IMG/VR virus record: IMGVR_UViG_3300008117_004020
Coordinates: 54,148 to 118,147 of that record
Source of the DNA: a virus
Length of the DNA: 64,000 bases
Reading direction: 5' to 3' (one strand)
Each line of letters begins with the position of its first letter. Position 1 is the stretch's first letter. A model generated the notes under the pieces. The model did not search any database. It saw only the letters and a list, made by a program, of their open reading frames with translations, and was not told the origin of the DNA. This document shows positions 55,748-63,973 of this stretch, piece after piece. Position numbers and translations under genes: made by a program.

Positions 55748-57679
55748 TTATGGGGTTATAGTGACTACCACTGACTGAGCTGTAAGTGCTGCTACTGCTG
55801 CATTAACAGCTGGAGTAAATGATCTAGTTCCTCTTAAATTAATTTCTAATGTAAAGTTTAGTGCTGTATATCCTGGAGGATATGTCCATGTTTTAATAGA
55901 CAAATCAAGTAATAATTGGTCAATATCAGGAGTGGGCATGTTACCAGCAGATACAGGCATAACACTCACTTGACTCATTCTAATAGGACTCCATATCTTA
56001 CCATTATATCCTGTAACAGTATTATTACCTCTGAGTTCAATATTTTCCAATGATGTAGGTGTATCTCCCAAATCACCAGTCAATATGCAAGCCAAATCAC
56101 TACTGTCAATTGAGAATTGTTTAATACCTGCAGGTAATGTTGCAATATCTCCTATCACCGTATTAGCACCTTGAAGTGTAAACTCATCTATACTAGGAAT
56201 TATTGCAGCCAATGAGCTAATATTACCTGTAATTGTATTGCCACCAGGAGCATCTCCTCTTACATTAAATTTAATAGTAGTTGTTGGTGATGCACCTACA
56301 CCTGTAGGCATATCTACCAAGTCTCCATATACAGTGTTAAATCCACCAATGCTTGTACTATATACTGTCTTAGGAATATCAGCAATATCACCAGTGACAG
56401 TATTTCCATATCCTGGAGGAGTTGTAAATGGATCATTATCAATTGATAAGATAACAAGAGGTAGAGTTGAAAGACTTGACAAATCACCTGACAATGAAGA
56501 CCATCCAAGTATTGATATTCTAATCAAACCTGCTAATGCACTAAATGCAGCAATGTCTCCATCAATAGTATTAAATCCATGAATAGTAATCTCTGTAATA
56601 ACAGTGTATGTAGAGAATACAGAAATATCTCCTGTAAGTGTATTTTTACCTTGTATTACTAATCTTGTCATTGCTGTTGCATATCCAGCTGGCAAATCAA
56701 TAATATCACCACTAATAGTATTATTACCTTGTATTACACAAAGCGTTAAGTTAGGAGGCAAATCACCCACATCTCCAGAAAGTATATTAGCTTCAATTGA
56801 TGTTAAGTTTAATTGAGTGAGAGTTGTAGGAAGATCTGCAACATCACCTGTCAAAATCCCTTTATAGCTTGTAAGTCTTGTTAATGTATCTGGTAACTCT
56901 GACGCATCAGCATTAAGTATTGTAGTGATGCTGTATAGTTGTTGAAGATTTACAAGTTTACTAATCTCAGGACCAGTAATAGTCAAACTACCTACAGTGA
57001 AAGTATTTATATTGTCTGTACGCAATTCAGTGATTGCAGCCAAACTAGCAGTTAATATTTTAACCTCTCCAGTAAATGGTGAAGAATAAGTGTGAGTTCC
57101 AACGTTTGTTGTGCTACCAAGATAGGATGTTTGATTACCATCACCCCAGTCAACTATAAATGGAACTGAAGTTACAATCTTACGAATGTTTAATTTATTA
57201 ATACCAGATGCAAACATTTTAAATACCTCATAGCATTCTGAATCTCTAGAGCATTCATCTACTCCTCCAGTTACTATAATATCACCTGTACCGCTATATT
57301 GAATAGAACCTTCCTTAGCACAGAAATTATTTGTTTCATCAGCTAAATAATCAATGTTTTCATTACCATCACAATCAATCCATTCTACTGCATATGAGCC
57401 ACCTGTAGTATCCACCTTATAGCAATAGCATGGAACAGTGGTTGTTGTAGTTGGCAACTGTACTATTACATTATTAGTACATATTACACCATCAGAAATC
57501 AATTTAATTTCTGTTGTACCATCAGGAACATTTACAGAGGTAAACCCAGACAACAATGCAGCCTTAGAAATATCATTTTCAAATGGTGTTGTAAATCCAT
57601 CCACATTTGAATAAATATCAAATACAGGACCTGCATCTACTCCTGCTGCTGTTATTGTTATAATTGCTGTAAAAGACAT
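55748..57679 (-). CDS. LRR-type fibre protein with PKD-like domain
   Basis: A 643-residue protein. Residues 1-72 form an N-terminal domain also found in the 977-residue protein (GPVFDIYSN, VPDGTTEIKLISDG). A short Thr run leads to a Cys-rich domain (about 80-145), then a PKD-like stretch (FIVDWGDGNQTSYLG, about 165-180). From about 215 to 560 there are some twelve repeats of 25-30 residues with the pattern L-x-x-L-x-I-x-G-x-N-T-(I/V)-(S/T)-G-D-(I/V), a leucine-rich or beta-solenoid array. Each contains the NT-x-x-GDI core. It is likely a receptor-binding fibre with variable repeat faces. Gaps of 13 and 21 bases separate it from its neighbours in the fibre operon. Confidence 0.7.
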   Translation of the reverse strand: MSFTAIITITAAGVDAGPVFDIYSNVDGFTTPFENDISKAALLSGFTSVNVPDGTTEIKLISDGVICTNNVIVQLPTTTTTVPCYCYKVDTTGGSYAVEWIDCDGNENIDYLADETNNFCAKEGSIQYSGTGDIIVTGGVDECSRDSECYEVFKMFASGINKLNIRKIVTSVPFIVDWGDGNQTSYLGSTTNVGTHTYSSPFTGEVKILTASLAAITELRTDNINTFTVGSLTITGPEISKLVNLQQLYSITTILNADASELPDTLTRLTSYKGILTGDVADLPTTLTQLNLTSIEANILSGDVGDLPPNLTLCVIQGNNTISGDIIDLPAGYATAMTRLVIQGKNTLTGDISVFSTYTVITEITIHGFNTIDGDIAAFSALAGLIRISILGWSSLSGDLSSLSTLPLVILSIDNDPFTTPPGYGNTVTGDIADIPKTVYSTSIGGFNTVYGDLVDMPTGVGASPTTTIKFNVRGDAPGGNTITGNISSLAAIIPSIDEFTLQGANTVIGDIATLPAGIKQFSIDSSDLACILTGDLGDTPTSLENIELRGNNTVTGYNGKIWSPIRMSQVSVMPVSAGNMPTPDIDQLLLDLSIKTWTYPPGYTALNFTLEINLRGTRSFTPAVNAAVAALTAQSVVVTITP

Positions 57680-57700
57680 ATTATTTTATTTTATAATAAA

Positions 57701-60634
57701 TTATATAGTTGTTGTAGTTGTTGTATATAAACAAGTATCAATTGCAGTTATAACAGAAAAGCCTCCCACTAAAGATACTGTAACTATCTGAACTGATGTG
57801 GTCGCTGGATCTCTTAAATAAACATCTACATTAATTGCAGTATTAGGTTGATAAATATAATACCCTGCGCTAATATTAGTACAACTTGTTAATGACCACC
57901 CTGGATAAACTCTTTCTCCAATAGTTAAAGAATTTATCTCAATTTGTGTAAATCCATAACTTCCACCTGTACCTACATGATAATAGTTAAATGCATTACA
58001 AGCATCTACTACTGAAACAGTTCTAAAATTCCAAATTGGATCTCCTGCATTTTGAACTTGGGATACTAATATACCATCAGTTAATCCAGTAGGTCTTTGA
58101 CATACAGTTGTTGTAGTTGTGGTAGACGTTGTACTAGTAGTAGTAGAGGTGGTTGAAGTAGTAGTTGTAGGTGCTGGTTCTCCACAATTAACATCAATTC
58201 TTTCAACGCATGTTCCTGAATCAATATCGTAACTATATCCACCTGGACAACCAAAATTGCTACAGAAATTACTATTATACAAAGGACCTGTAGATCTGTA
58301 GTTTTCAGTGGTAAACACTATATTAATCATTGCTGTAGAGGTAGCAGCAATTAACTCAGACAAAGTATTATCATATATTTCTGCAGCAAAACCACCAACC
58401 TGAGTTCTATTCCATCCCTCTAATTCAATTACATTAGTACCTGCTGGTATTTGAACTGGATATATATGCCAATAGTTAAAGTTTATATTTGTACCTGCAG
58501 CACTTGATCCTATACCATATTGATCTACTATAATAGTACCATTAAGCTTTATAGTCACATCATTATCACCAGCAATTCCAATATAATATATTTTACTTTC
58601 AGTTAATTCAACTGTATCACATAAACTAACATAATCTGGATAAGCAGGATCAGGCCAAAAAGCATTTCCACTCACCCAAACACCTGTTGTATTCAATCTT
58701 TGTCTCCAGAATGCTGTATTTGCTGGTTCAGGCGTTGGACCTCCAAAAGCTGCAGTAAGTCCTTGGAATGCATATGTAGTACTAATAGAGTTACCTAAAA
58801 TATCATAGTCATTAATGTTGTAGATTCTAAATCCACCATTTCCATACGCAAGATTAGGAGTTATATCAGCAGTTAACAAAGTATCAACTATTGAGGGGGG
58901 AGTTTCATTTACAGCTACACAACCAGATTCATCAGGTAATACAGTAAATCCAGGAGGACAATCACAAACAGTTGTAGTTGTAGTTGTGGTAGGTTCTACT
59001 GTAGTAGTCGTTGTAGTAGATGTTGTTGTTGATGTTGTACTAGTTGTTGTAGTAGTTGTAGGCTCTATTGTGGTAGTTGTAGTTGTGGATGTTGTTGTAG
59101 ATGTAGTACTAGTGGTGGTTGTTGTAAATGGACATGAATAATCTGGACCATACCACTGCATAACTTCCTCACATGGAGCTGTTAAATTTTCAACTATTTC
59201 CACTCCATCTGCTGCAATAGGATTTTTACCACAGTAAACAAGAGTTTGACCTGCAAAAATAAATCCTAAATTTAAATTATTAAAGCAATTTCTAAATGAA
59301 AAATTTAATCCTTCACCTGTAGTATTGGTAAATGTAATACAATGACAATCAGTAATTAATAATGGACAATCATAAGTTTCTCCATCTAATACACACTCAA
59401 CTCCTGATTTTACATAATAAACTGCAATACTTGGAACTATAGTATCGTAATAGCCACAAACATTAATTGGACTACCAAATGATATATTATCGCTCACAGT
59501 ATTTCCAAAACAATCTGTATATTGATATGGATAACTTCCTTCTATATTAGTTGAGATATTAAAACATTCACATAATGGACAATCTGTGTTTGATACGCAT
59601 GGATCACCCACTGTAATTGTAGGAGCTGTTTCAAATCCTGAATATGTAACAGAACCTTCTCTAGCACAGAAAGAATAAGGACCTATTTGATCTATTGAAT
59701 TAATTGTAATTTCTTCACCATCACAATTGATATAACCCACACTATAACTTTCTGGCCAAGAAATGCCATTAGGTAATGACACTGTATGACATAAGCATAT
59801 AGGTGCAGTAGTAGTTGTAGTTACACAATATCCAGTACATGGATCCAATTGAACAACAAGATCTACTATTCCTGCTCCAGCATATTGAACAATACTTGCA
59901 TCCCAAGCACATATTTTAGCCACTTCATCTGTAAAGGTATCAGTTGTAATAATATTATCATACCCTGTCCATCTTAATGACACTTCACCTATTATTGTTA
60001 ATTCATAACAATAACTCATAGGAGCGGCACAATCAATTGAACAATCTCCTTCTGGAGTTACTACTAATCCAGGAGTAGTCACTACATTGCTTAAATTAGA
60101 ACAAATAAACTTAATTTCACCAATAGCCATTTCTTCTACTAGTGTATCCCCAAATGTTGGAGAATCTACATTACAATCCACCCAAGTTACACTCTCAATA
60201 GATAAACCTGGATTAATCACCTTATAACAATTGCATGGCAATGTTGTTGTGGTGGTGGTACTTGTCGTAGAAGTAGAAGTAGTGGATGTTGATGTAGTAG
60301 TAGGTATAATGACCTCCACTTCAAAACCACAGTTTGGAATCTGTGTAGTGGTACTTGTGGTACTGGTAGTTGATGTAGTTGAGGTGGTAGTTGTTGTAGG
60401 AATTACAAATTCATATGTAATTTCACAATCGCTTAAAATATCAACTAAACGTATTTTAGTGCAATCATCTGGCACCACTGTAGAAATATATCCAGCTTGA
60501 AGTTGAGCTAGTGTAATATTAAAATCAAATGCAGGATAAATCAAATTACCCAATGAATCTACGCAATGCAGATTAAATGGACCACTGAGAGCTGATCCAG
60601 ATGAAGTTACCGTTATAAGTACTTTTTTTGCCAT
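57701..60634 (-). CDS. Multidomain fibre protein of Cys-rich domains and Thr/Ser linkers
   Basis: A 977-residue protein. The N-terminal 75 residues are the same adaptor-like domain as in the 643-residue protein. Two Thr/Ser linkers (about 79-97 and 111-132) follow, then about five copies of a Cys-rich domain of 60-75 residues (signatures CNCYKV, SYCYELT, CLCHTV, CECFNI, CHCITF, each with a later DC-x-G or NCF and a Cys near the end). A long tandem Thr/Ser linker follows (about 500-555), then a CPPGFTVLPDESGC motif, a beta-sandwich that looks sugar-binding (YYIGIAGDNDVTIKLNG...PAGTNVIELEGWN), a CPGGYSYDIDSGTC motif, another linker and a final domain. The protein ends inside a Thr run (YTTTTTTI). 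Probably a tail fibre. Confidence 0.7.
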   Translation of the reverse strand: MAKKVLITVTSSGSALSGPFNLHCVDSLGNLIYPAFDFNITLAQLQAGYISTVVPDDCTKIRLVDILSDCEITYEFVIPTTTTTSTTSTTSTTSTTTQIPNCGFEVEVIIPTTTSTSTTSTSTTSTTTTTTLPCNCYKVINPGLSIESVTWVDCNVDSPTFGDTLVEEMAIGEIKFICSNLSNVVTTPGLVVTPEGDCSIDCAAPMSYCYELTIIGEVSLRWTGYDNIITTDTFTDEVAKICAWDASIVQYAGAGIVDLVVQLDPCTGYCVTTTTTAPICLCHTVSLPNGISWPESYSVGYINCDGEEITINSIDQIGPYSFCAREGSVTYSGFETAPTITVGDPCVSNTDCPLCECFNISTNIEGSYPYQYTDCFGNTVSDNISFGSPINVCGYYDTIVPSIAVYYVKSGVECVLDGETYDCPLLITDCHCITFTNTTGEGLNFSFRNCFNNLNLGFIFAGQTLVYCGKNPIAADGVEIVENLTAPCEEVMQWYGPDYSCPFTTTTTSTTSTTTSTTTTTTIEPTTTTTTSTTSTTTSTTTTTTVEPTTTTTTTVCDCPPGFTVLPDESGCVAVNETPPSIVDTLLTADITPNLAYGNGGFRIYNINDYDILGNSISTTYAFQGLTAAFGGPTPEPANTAFWRQRLNTTGVWVSGNAFWPDPAYPDYVSLCDTVELTESKIYYIGIAGDNDVTIKLNGTIIVDQYGIGSSAAGTNINFNYWHIYPVQIPAGTNVIELEGWNRTQVGGFAAEIYDNTLSELIAATSTAMINIVFTTENYRSTGPLYNSNFCSNFGCPGGYSYDIDSGTCVERIDVNCGEPAPTTTTSTTSTTTSTTSTTTTTTVCQRPTGLTDGILVSQVQNAGDPIWNFRTVSVVDACNAFNYYHVGTGGSYGFTQIEINSLTIGERVYPGWSLTSCTNISAGYYIYQPNTAINVDVYLRDPATTSVQIVTVSLVGGFSVITAIDTCLYTTTTTTI
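58972..59129 (-). repeat. Tandem Thr/Ser codon repeat in the 977-aa fibre gene
   Basis: Two near-identical units encode Thr/Ser runs separated by IEP and VEP. This is a tandem duplication of a linker of about 22 codons, followed by a shorter Thr run. Further runs lie at 58100-58172, 60241-60307 and 60344-60402. Confidence 0.85.
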
Positions 60635-60660
60635 TTGATTTATATCACACTATTATAAGT

Positions 60661-61845
60661 TTAAGGACAAGGAGATCCATTAGGTGAAGCTAATACATTA
60701 GGATCGCTTCCTATGATACTACCAGGAACTGCACAAATAGTATCTGTAGCACCAGCTGTTATTAAAATAGTTCCGCTTGGAGCACCAAGACAGTTTGTAT
60801 AAGTGTAACTAGCTGCAGGTTCTCCAGGAAGAACATCATAAAATACGTTATAACCAATACAAGCAATTGTTGTAGTGGTAGTTGTACTACTAGTTGTAGT
60901 AGTGCTAGTAGTGCTAGTAGTTGTACTAGTTGATGTTGTAGTTGAAGTTGTGCTGGTAGTAGTACTAGTACTAGTCGTAGTTGTCGTACTGCTAGTAGTC
61001 GTTGTTGTGTCATTTACAAGTTCTATAGTTCCTGTAATTTCACAAGGATTTAGTGTAGTACTTGTAGTGGTTGTTGTAGGAAATGATATTTCAAAATCAA
61101 AATCACACAATGGACCATCACACACCACTTGAGTGTTTGTTATTATAATACCAGGTATTGGTATTACAGGAACAAAATCATCACATCCACATACTTCTAG
61201 CGTTTCTCCAGCTAGAATAGTTAATACAGCATCGTAACTACCATTTGCGCTACATCCTGTATAATTTCTAATCCATGTGTTGTTAGTGTTATTAACTACT
61301 GTAAAAATATTACAGGTACACTCGTACACATCATCACACGCATCATCAGATAATTGATTAATCTCAATGCCTTGTATTGGAGATAACAACTCAATATCTG
61401 AACATCCACATACCACCTTGCGTTGGTTAGGATATACAGTTACAGTTAATTGTGAGTTTTGATCGCCATCACATCCTGTATAAGTGCGGGTAAACTCGTT
61501 ATTTGTTAAGTTGATTATCTCATATGTATGACAAATACATACATTGTTAATATTACAATCAGGATCATTAGTAGCGTCCTCAATTAAGATTCCCGCAGGA
61601 ATATTAGAAGGAACTAGATTAATACATCCTGTAAATACTTTTGATACCCCATCCTCAACCACAGCTGTAACCAATGTGTTAGTACCATCTTGATTACATT
61701 TGAAATAGTTACGCGTCCAAGTAGATCCTGATGTATTTGTAATTCTATAACAAGAACACTCACAATTACATCTATCTGTTAATTCCTCTAAAATATCAGC
61801 AATTACAGTACATACATTATCATCAGGATTAATATTTTCAGACAT
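60661..61845 (-). CDS. Cys-rich tandem-domain fibre protein
   Basis: A 394-residue protein. Three tandem copies of a 65-70-residue domain lie at about 30-97, 103-170 and 176-242. Each runs C-x-C, an aromatic-hydrophobic strand with NxT, (W/F)-x-R-x-Y-(T/F)-x-C, a strand, a CGC or TGC turn, and a closing strand with (I/P)-x-GI-x-I. A Thr/Ser linker of about 47 residues (280-326) joins them to a fourth, related domain (329-394). It is a virion or fibre protein by context. The start overlaps the upstream 64-codon gene by 43 bases. The Cys spacing points to disulfides or metal binding; neither is proven. Confidence 0.65.
   Translation of the reverse strand: MSENINPDDNVCTVIADILEELTDRCNCECSCYRITNTSGSTWTRNYFKCNQDGTNTLVTAVVEDGVSKVFTGCINLVPSNIPAGILIEDATNDPDCNINNVCICHTYEIINLTNNEFTRTYTGCDGDQNSQLTVTVYPNQRKVVCGCSDIELLSPIQGIEINQLSDDACDDVYECTCNIFTVVNNTNNTWIRNYTGCSANGSYDAVLTILAGETLEVCGCDDFVPVIPIPGIIITNTQVVCDGPLCDFDFEISFPTTTTTSTTLNPCEITGTIELVNDTTTTTSSTTTTTSTSTTTSTTSTTTSTSTTTSTTSTTTTSSTTTTTTIACIGYNVFYDVLPGEPAASYTYTNCLGAPSGTILITAGATDTICAVPGSIIGSDPNVLASPNGSPCP
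60868..61011 (-). repeat. Thr/Ser codon repeat in the 394-aa gene
   Basis: Degenerate ACN, TCN and AGT triplets encode about 47 consecutive Thr/Ser residues, the longest unbroken run in the window. The complementary strand shows a false open frame of Val and Leu. Confidence 0.85.
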
Positions 61846-61997
61846 GGTATATTAGGAGGTTGAATGCAGCATAAATCAAAATATTCCCCCTCACATGGAT
61901 CAACAGGTTTACAGGTGGTAAGATTAGTTACCCCTGGAGGTACGCAGCATGCGCATCCTTCTTTTTTTACCCCAGTTGTTTTGCAAGTACAAGACAT
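61803..61997 (-). CDS. Short Cys-rich protein
   Basis: A 64-residue frame in the fibre operon. The first 52 residues hold twelve Cys (SCTCKTTG, EGCACC, DPCEGEYFDLCC). The start MSCTCK resembles the MSCSYQ start of the gene upstream and the Cys-rich start of the 356-residue protein. Without it the gap would be 167 bases, unusual in this tightly packed genome. The last 13 residues overlap the start of the 394-residue gene in another frame and are hydrophobic. Possibly a small structural or disulfide-rich protein. Less certain than its neighbours. Confidence 0.55.
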   Translation of the reverse strand: MSCTCKTTGVKKEGCACCVPPGVTNLTTCKPVDPCEGEYFDLCCIQPPNIPCLKILILMIMYVL

Positions 61998-62012
61998 TTA
62001 CTTATATCAGAT

Positions 62013-62579
62013 TTATGTACAAGGTGGAAATGTAAAGTCACCCCCTAATGCTATAAACTCAGCATATGGAAATACAGGAAATGATACTGGAACACTTGAT
62101 GTGGCAGGAGCCTCAACTACCCCTGTTCCACCTCCACTAAAATACATAGTAGAAGCAATAGAAGGCAATGTTTTAAATGCAATATATAACACATCTCCTC
62201 TGTTACCATCGGATTTTAAACTCATACCAGTAATAGTAAATAAGCCAGCAAATGGAGTTTGATTTAATGCAGCTAATATATCTCCTGATGTTGAACCTGT
62301 ATTTATATTTGATAAAAAAGGATAATAAACATTATCAACTGTAATTCCTCCTATTTCTACATCATTATAAACAGGTGTGGGAGGATCTGGCACAGAACTA
62401 TTTTCAGACTCCCCAAATACTACCCCATAACATTCTATTGTTTCTACATTAGTTAAATTTAAACAATCATTTACAGAATCTAATTGTGCTGTATCTGTTG
62501 CAGCAATAAGAGTAGCTCCAGGAGGCAATACAAATTGCTCATTGGGTTGAAGCGTTACTGATTGATATGAACATGACAT
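62013..62579 (-). CDS. Small virion protein, unknown
   Basis: A 188-residue beta-rich protein (VTLQPNEQFVLPPGATLIAATD). The middle has Pro/Asn-rich and Gly/Thr/Ser-rich segments and no Thr run, and it ends FTFPPCT. It has few charged residues, as in decoration or fibre proteins. It sits between the Cys-rich 64-codon gene and the 429-residue fibre gene with gaps of 15 and 18 bases. The family is not recognised. A structural role is inferred from its neighbours. Confidence 0.55.
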   Translation of the reverse strand: MSCSYQSVTLQPNEQFVLPPGATLIAATDTAQLDSVNDCLNLTNVETIECYGVVFGESENSSVPDPPTPVYNDVEIGGITVDNVYYPFLSNINTGSTSGDILAALNQTPFAGLFTITGMSLKSDGNRGDVLYIAFKTLPSIASTMYFSGGGTGVVEAPATSSVPVSFPVFPYAEFIALGGDFTFPPCT

Positions 62580-62597
62580 ATTATAAGTATTTTAAAT

Positions 62598-63887
62598 TTA
62601 TGTAATTGGAGCTGCTGTAGTAGTGGTTGTTGTTGGACAAATTGTATAAACAATTGTATTTTCAGAATCACTAGTATTAGTAATTACACAACAATCTGGA
62701 GCAACAGGAGGAACTGTAGTGCTAAAGCACTTAATACATGTTGTATCTCCATTAGTCAAACACAAATCTGATGTTATAGTCAATCCTGTGGTTGCATCAA
62801 GCGGTGACAATGAAAGATCAATTTCATAACCATTAGCAAGTACACCAGCATCCTCTAGAACATCTTCTCTTATTTTAATATATGTAAACCATTGAGCACC
62901 ATTACCATCAGTGAATAAGAATTTGTTTCCTAATGTTTCATCACAATCGTTAAATCCATTTGGAATACTTGTCTTAGGAAGGAAGAAGAACAATAATGTT
63001 TCTTCATCAAGCGCCTTAACATCAAATCCAAACATAATATCATCACATGTAATCTTGCAACAGTTATCCTGAATAGCTTTAACAGCCCCTCTTAAATCAC
63101 AAATAGCCAACCACATTTTATCCAATGTTTCAGCAATATTTGTAGAAACCCCAGTCCAAAGATCAGTAGTGGGGTCAGTGAGTTTTTTTACAGGAAGAGT
63201 GCATTCTTTATCTATTACATCTAGCAAATCACCAGTTCCACCTAATGTTTCTTTTAGTGTACAATAATCTTGCTCAATACTTTCAACCGCTTCATCAATA
63301 GGTTTAACTCCTGGAGTGATACATGTTAACGTAACAGTGGTGCCTCCCTCATTTTCTAATGCAGTGATCCTGTCATCATGATCTATTAATGTATTATTAA
63401 TATTTGTAATATCACTATTAAGTCCTGCCACCTCATTAATTAGAATACACAACTTTTGTGCAATCTTCTGAACATACTGACTAATGGTTACATCTTTTGT
63501 AATATCACCATTTCCATCAGTAAAATCAGGATAGAAACATGTAGCTATTCTGATTAAAGTTTCATCTGTAGACCCACCTGTAAGTTGAGCAATCATTTCC
63601 TCAAGTGTACACACCTTGTCAATCAACAGCTGTAATACCACTTTAAGAGTTTTTTCAGGATCTGGGCATAATGCGCAGTTATCTATGATACATTTTAAAT
63701 CTAAATCACTTAGATTTAATTGTTCTTTCAAATCACAGATTTCTTCTGCTAATCTATAAATCACCTCAGACACACTATCTCCCTTGCAAAGATTAATGCA
63801 TGATATATCAGGACCCTGCCACACTATACAATTAGATGAGACAGGAGAACAGTTTTCCTTATTTAAATTTGAATTTGTAGGAATCAT
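62598..63887 (-). CDS. Coiled-coil fibre protein
   Basis: A 429-residue protein, the first gene of the minus-strand region shown. Residues 20-52 (CIVWQGPDISC...GDSVSEVIYRLAEEIC) are a motif I recognise from fibre-like proteins of Bacteroidota phages. Between about 40 and 200 the pattern is helical with heptads (SDLDLKCIIDN, LNSDITNINNTLIDHDDRITALENE), a trimeric coiled-coil candidate. A beta-rich head follows (about 270-400). The C-terminus is a Thr run with AAPIT. A long leader of about 90 bases with a promoter-like motif precedes it. Structural role likely; exact position in the virion unknown. Confidence 0.65.
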   Translation of the reverse strand: MIPTNSNLNKENCSPVSSNCIVWQGPDISCINLCKGDSVSEVIYRLAEEICDLKEQLNLSDLDLKCIIDNCALCPDPEKTLKVVLQLLIDKVCTLEEMIAQLTGGSTDETLIRIATCFYPDFTDGNGDITKDVTISQYVQKIAQKLCILINEVAGLNSDITNINNTLIDHDDRITALENEGGTTVTLTCITPGVKPIDEAVESIEQDYCTLKETLGGTGDLLDVIDKECTLPVKKLTDPTTDLWTGVSTNIAETLDKMWLAICDLRGAVKAIQDNCCKITCDDIMFGFDVKALDEETLLFFFLPKTSIPNGFNDCDETLGNKFLFTDGNGAQWFTYIKIREDVLEDAGVLANGYEIDLSLSPLDATTGLTITSDLCLTNGDTTCIKCFSTTVPPVAPDCCVITNTSDSENTIVYTICPTTTTTTAAPIT

Positions 63888-63973
63888 TTCATAATAGTTT
63901 AATCAAAATGATTGTAATATGTTGATAATCAAATGATTATAAAAAATAATAGAAAAATACTAAGCAAAACACT

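Noticed and set aside
60868-61011. Possible CRISPR-like or microsatellite array
   Set aside because: The units are single codons in frame, with no spacers and no repeat longer than a few codons. It is a coding low-complexity linker.
60875-61132. 85-codon plus-strand frame of almost only Val and Leu
   Set aside because: It is the complement of the Thr/Ser codon repeat (ACN read backwards gives GTN). The biased composition and position opposite a real gene show it is a shadow. The same holds for the frame at 60231-60500.
61864-62262. 132-codon plus-strand frame with an AGGAGG-like sequence upstream
   Set aside because: It lies opposite three minus-strand fibre genes. The AGGAGG is the complement of coding sequence around the 394-residue gene's start, and Shine-Dalgarno sites are not used elsewhere in this genome. 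The protein has no recognisable pattern.
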